64,000 nt of DNA, taken from NCBI RefSeq assembly GCF_010183535.1, contig NC_071330.1:17527717-17591716 (forward strand), given 5' to 3'. Origin of the DNA: Caenorhabditis remanei (Eukaryota > Nematoda > Chromadorea > Rhabditida > Rhabditidae). The position numbers and the translations under genes are program-made. This document shows, one piece after another, positions 62,169-64,000 of this stretch. Under the pieces are notes generated by a model that made no database searches, was not told the DNA's origin, and saw nothing but the letters and a program-made list of their open reading frames with translations. Positions within the stretch are counted from its first letter, which is position 1. Each line of letters begins with the position of its first letter.

Positions 62169-64000
62169 TTAGGAAATAAATTTCTTGCAAACGAAAGGTC
62201 TCATAATTATACAAAGTTTATCATTCCAATATCCGTTATGATCCACTTCCACACAATTCTCGTTGTGCTCCTCGTTGTTTGGTTGTTCTGGAAAAACTAC
62301 AGCGGTGTTTGTTCAAATCGGTATATCTTGGTTCCCAAAAGAGTTATCGAAAAGTTGTCAACTAACAAAATATAGTTCGATATTTATAGAATATAATGCC
62401 AGTTTGAAAAAATGTTGTATTTAGAAAGTCAGTCGAGATATTACGCTTCAAACTTTTGCTAGTGAGTGCCTCTATCAACAACTCACTTTGCGCCCATCTC
62501 AAAAAGTCAACTGGCGTTCCATCAGTGTTTCTGAAGACGTTCTCCTTCTGAATATCGTTGACACCAATCCAAACTGTCTCATTAGCTGGAATCAACTTTG
62601 CCAGTAAACCATTATCCAAACGAGAGTGTACAGACGCCAGATGCGCTCCGTAACCGATGCATTTCTCCGATGCGGTGTACCAGCTTTCTTCTCGCTGAAA
62701 ATTTTTACATTTCCTGTTAAAAATCAACAACCATTAAGCGAACCTGAATAAGAAAATACTCCACATCGTTGTTCATTACTCGCGGAGCTTGCATGTAATC
62801 CAGTGTTCGCTGCAAATTTTTGAAATTGAGATCCCTAATCCAAAAATATTAATTTTTCAACAAATCCACCCTCACAAATTTTTGTTTACTCGACCTTTCC
62901 CATTTGACCGGATGCAACTTTTTTGATTTCCCATTACGCTCGAACAACTTTCTGACATTTAAAAGGAAAAGAACAAAATTCCAAGGGTTGGATTTTAAAG
63001 CGGAAATAAAATTGTTTGCGTGGTGGTGTTAGGCAGATGCGTGTGCACTTTGATCATTAATTTGTAGTCATCTAGTTATAGGATACAATATTTTTCTCAA
63101 AAATCGGCTGACCCATACCAACAAAAATTCAAATGTTATTTTTGAAAAAGTTATAGATACCTACATACCATAGCCTATTTAACGCGGTATATCTTTTTTC
63201 TTAGAGGAGCTATCAAAAAGTTGCCCAGAGACAAAATATAGCTGAATGTTTGTAAAATATTTCTTTAGTTGGAAAAAGTTTGATAGCTCTCAAGGCAGTT
63301 GAAATATTGTGCTCCAAACTCTGGCTATTAGTGATTCCCCGTTACAAACCTTTATCTCTACCACATCCTTTGTTGTTATCCTCTCATAACTTCTGAGATC
63401 TTGTTCAAATTGTTTTCTCAACTCCCCCACCGCCGTTTCCGTTTCATATGCTGCTTTCATTTTCACTTCGTACAATTTCTTTTCGAATTTAGCTTCCAAC
63501 TTCTCCAATTCCTGTTGACAACTACATTCTCCAGCTGGTTTAACAGTGGTGATTGGTTGGGGGATGGGCGGTCTAATTGGACTAATCGAATGACGATAAT
63601 AGGTTCGACTGTAGGGACGTGGATACGAGTAGGGATTTCCGTAGTCTGTTGTAGAGGCTTCTGTTGGGTAGTTGTTGGAATACGGGTCTTGCAGTGAACG
63701 ACCGCCTCGACTCTTTTCTTCTCCATCCTCACATTTATTGATAATATCTCGAAGACAACGGATTTCAGCTGCCCAATTGAATCTGAAGTTTTATTGGTTT
63801 AAAAATGTTGTTAAAGTGCTATTAAACCTAACAATTGTTTTCTTTTTTCGAACCACGTGTTGAGATCAAAGAATTCAGAATCTAGACTGCGAGAGAAAAC
63901 TTTTAGAAATATAACTAACCCAAATCTTTCACAAGGATTTTTGTTGTTCGGTGGAAATGTTGGTAGGAAGGATGTAACGGGTACGCATAGTAGACTAAAT
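62169..64000 (-). CDS. C-type lectin domain protein with coiled-coil stalk (5' end outside window)
   Basis: Exons read: ~63352-63786, 62747-62812, ~62489-62692 and 62169-62325, with more beyond 64000. In order: an Arg/Cys-containing segment (NWAAEIRCLRDIINKCEDG), Pro/Tyr-rich linker (PYSYPRPYSRTYYRHSISP), coiled coil (QELEKLEAKFEKKLYEVKMK..VGELRKQFEQDLRSYE), the short exon RTLDYMQAPRVMNNDVEYFL, and the CTLD. The CTLD shows WYTASEKCIGYGAHLASVHS, VWIGVNDIQ, RWAQKQPNNEEHNENCVEV and GYWNDKLCIIMRPFVCKKF. Cysteines of the canonical fold are present. QPN and WND occupy the calcium/sugar-site positions, so carbohydrate binding is plausible. Secreted multimeric lectin inferred from the stalk. Introns contain two related ~165-bp blocks. 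Confidence 0.78.
62313..62480. repeat. Intron block duplicated at ~63175-63345
   Basis: 'ggtatatcttggttcccaaaagagttatcgaaaagttgtcaactaacaaaatatagttcgatatttatag' lines up with 'ggtatatcttttttcttagaggagctatcaaaaagttgcccagagacaaaatatagctgaatgtttgtaa' at 63188. Both blocks end near 'tattacgcttcaaacttttgctagtgagtgcc' and 'tattgtgctccaaactctggctattagtgattcc'. About 70% alike, in two introns of the same gene. Confidence 0.55.

Noticed and set aside
1..64000. tRNA or rRNA genes
   Set aside because: No clear B-box (ggttcgaatcc type) with matching A-box and clover-leaf ends was found on either strand by eye; rRNA signatures are absent.

Overview
This window is nuclear DNA from a Caenorhabditis-type nematode. 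Genes are compact and intron-rich, with short AT-rich introns that have GTAAG/GTGAG donors and TTTTCAG acceptors. Several ATGs sit directly behind a splice-acceptor-like TTTCAG, as expected for spliced-leader trans-splicing. Nematode-restricted families are present (Clc-like/claudin proteins, a nematode-style C-type lectin). Identified genes (gtf-2H5, helq-1, crls-1, rnp-5, exos-4.2, arx-4) suggest a chromosome III-type neighbourhood. The species cannot be fixed from the sequence alone.

Layout. 0-2 kb: 3' part of a gene with a Shroom ASD2-like coiled coil (+). 1.9-8.1 kb: a minus-strand pair, helq-1 then gtf-2H5 (DNA helicase and TFIIH subunit), about 290 bp apart. Their introns are full of a short dispersed 'agcagaccaa' repeat. 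8.7-12.8 kb: a low-complexity protein with SLAIN-like and SxIP-like microtubule plus-end motifs (-), whose last exon is ambiguous. 13.2-16.9 kb: a mosaic of broken gene pieces (F-box-like exon, exos-4.2, arx-4, zer-1 in scrambled order, nog-1 C-terminus). 17-20.5 kb: no convincing gene. 20.5-24.4 kb: intact zer-1 (CUL2 ubiquitin-ligase substrate receptor). 25.2-30.6 kb: an ARAP/RhoGAP15B-like protein (-). 32.1-34.4 kb: crls-1 and a COX7C-like gene (-), both mitochondrial.

34.9-52.2 kb is built from duplicated blocks. Three MYND-finger (BS69/bra-like) genes are present, two of them near-identical. Around them lie a retroelement protease fragment, a GC-rich 132-bp tandem repeat, fold-back elements, an AGC-like kinase, a DNA polymerase alpha gene fragment, rnp-5/RNPS1, an unrecognised gene, exos-4.2, and arx-4 split into two incomplete copies around the second and third MYND genes. 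52.4-58.1 kb: a FAR1/ZSWIM3-like putative transcription factor and a small unrecognised gene (-). 59.5-61.6 kb: a tandem pair of Clc-like four-pass membrane proteins (+). 62.2 kb to the end: a C-type lectin gene with a coiled-coil stalk (-, 5' end outside the window).

The most notable features are (1) the 13-17 kb gene-fragment mosaic, partly derived from loci still present intact in the same window; (2) the interleaved duplication that leaves no complete arx-4; (3) several families of fold-back transposons and short interspersed repeats concentrated in introns; and (4) a ~47-bp conserved block upstream of two unrelated genes. An assembly artefact (unmerged haplotypes) is a live alternative for (2) and must be excluded first. 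Boundaries were read by eye from splice signals and frame continuity, so exon limits are approximate unless stated.
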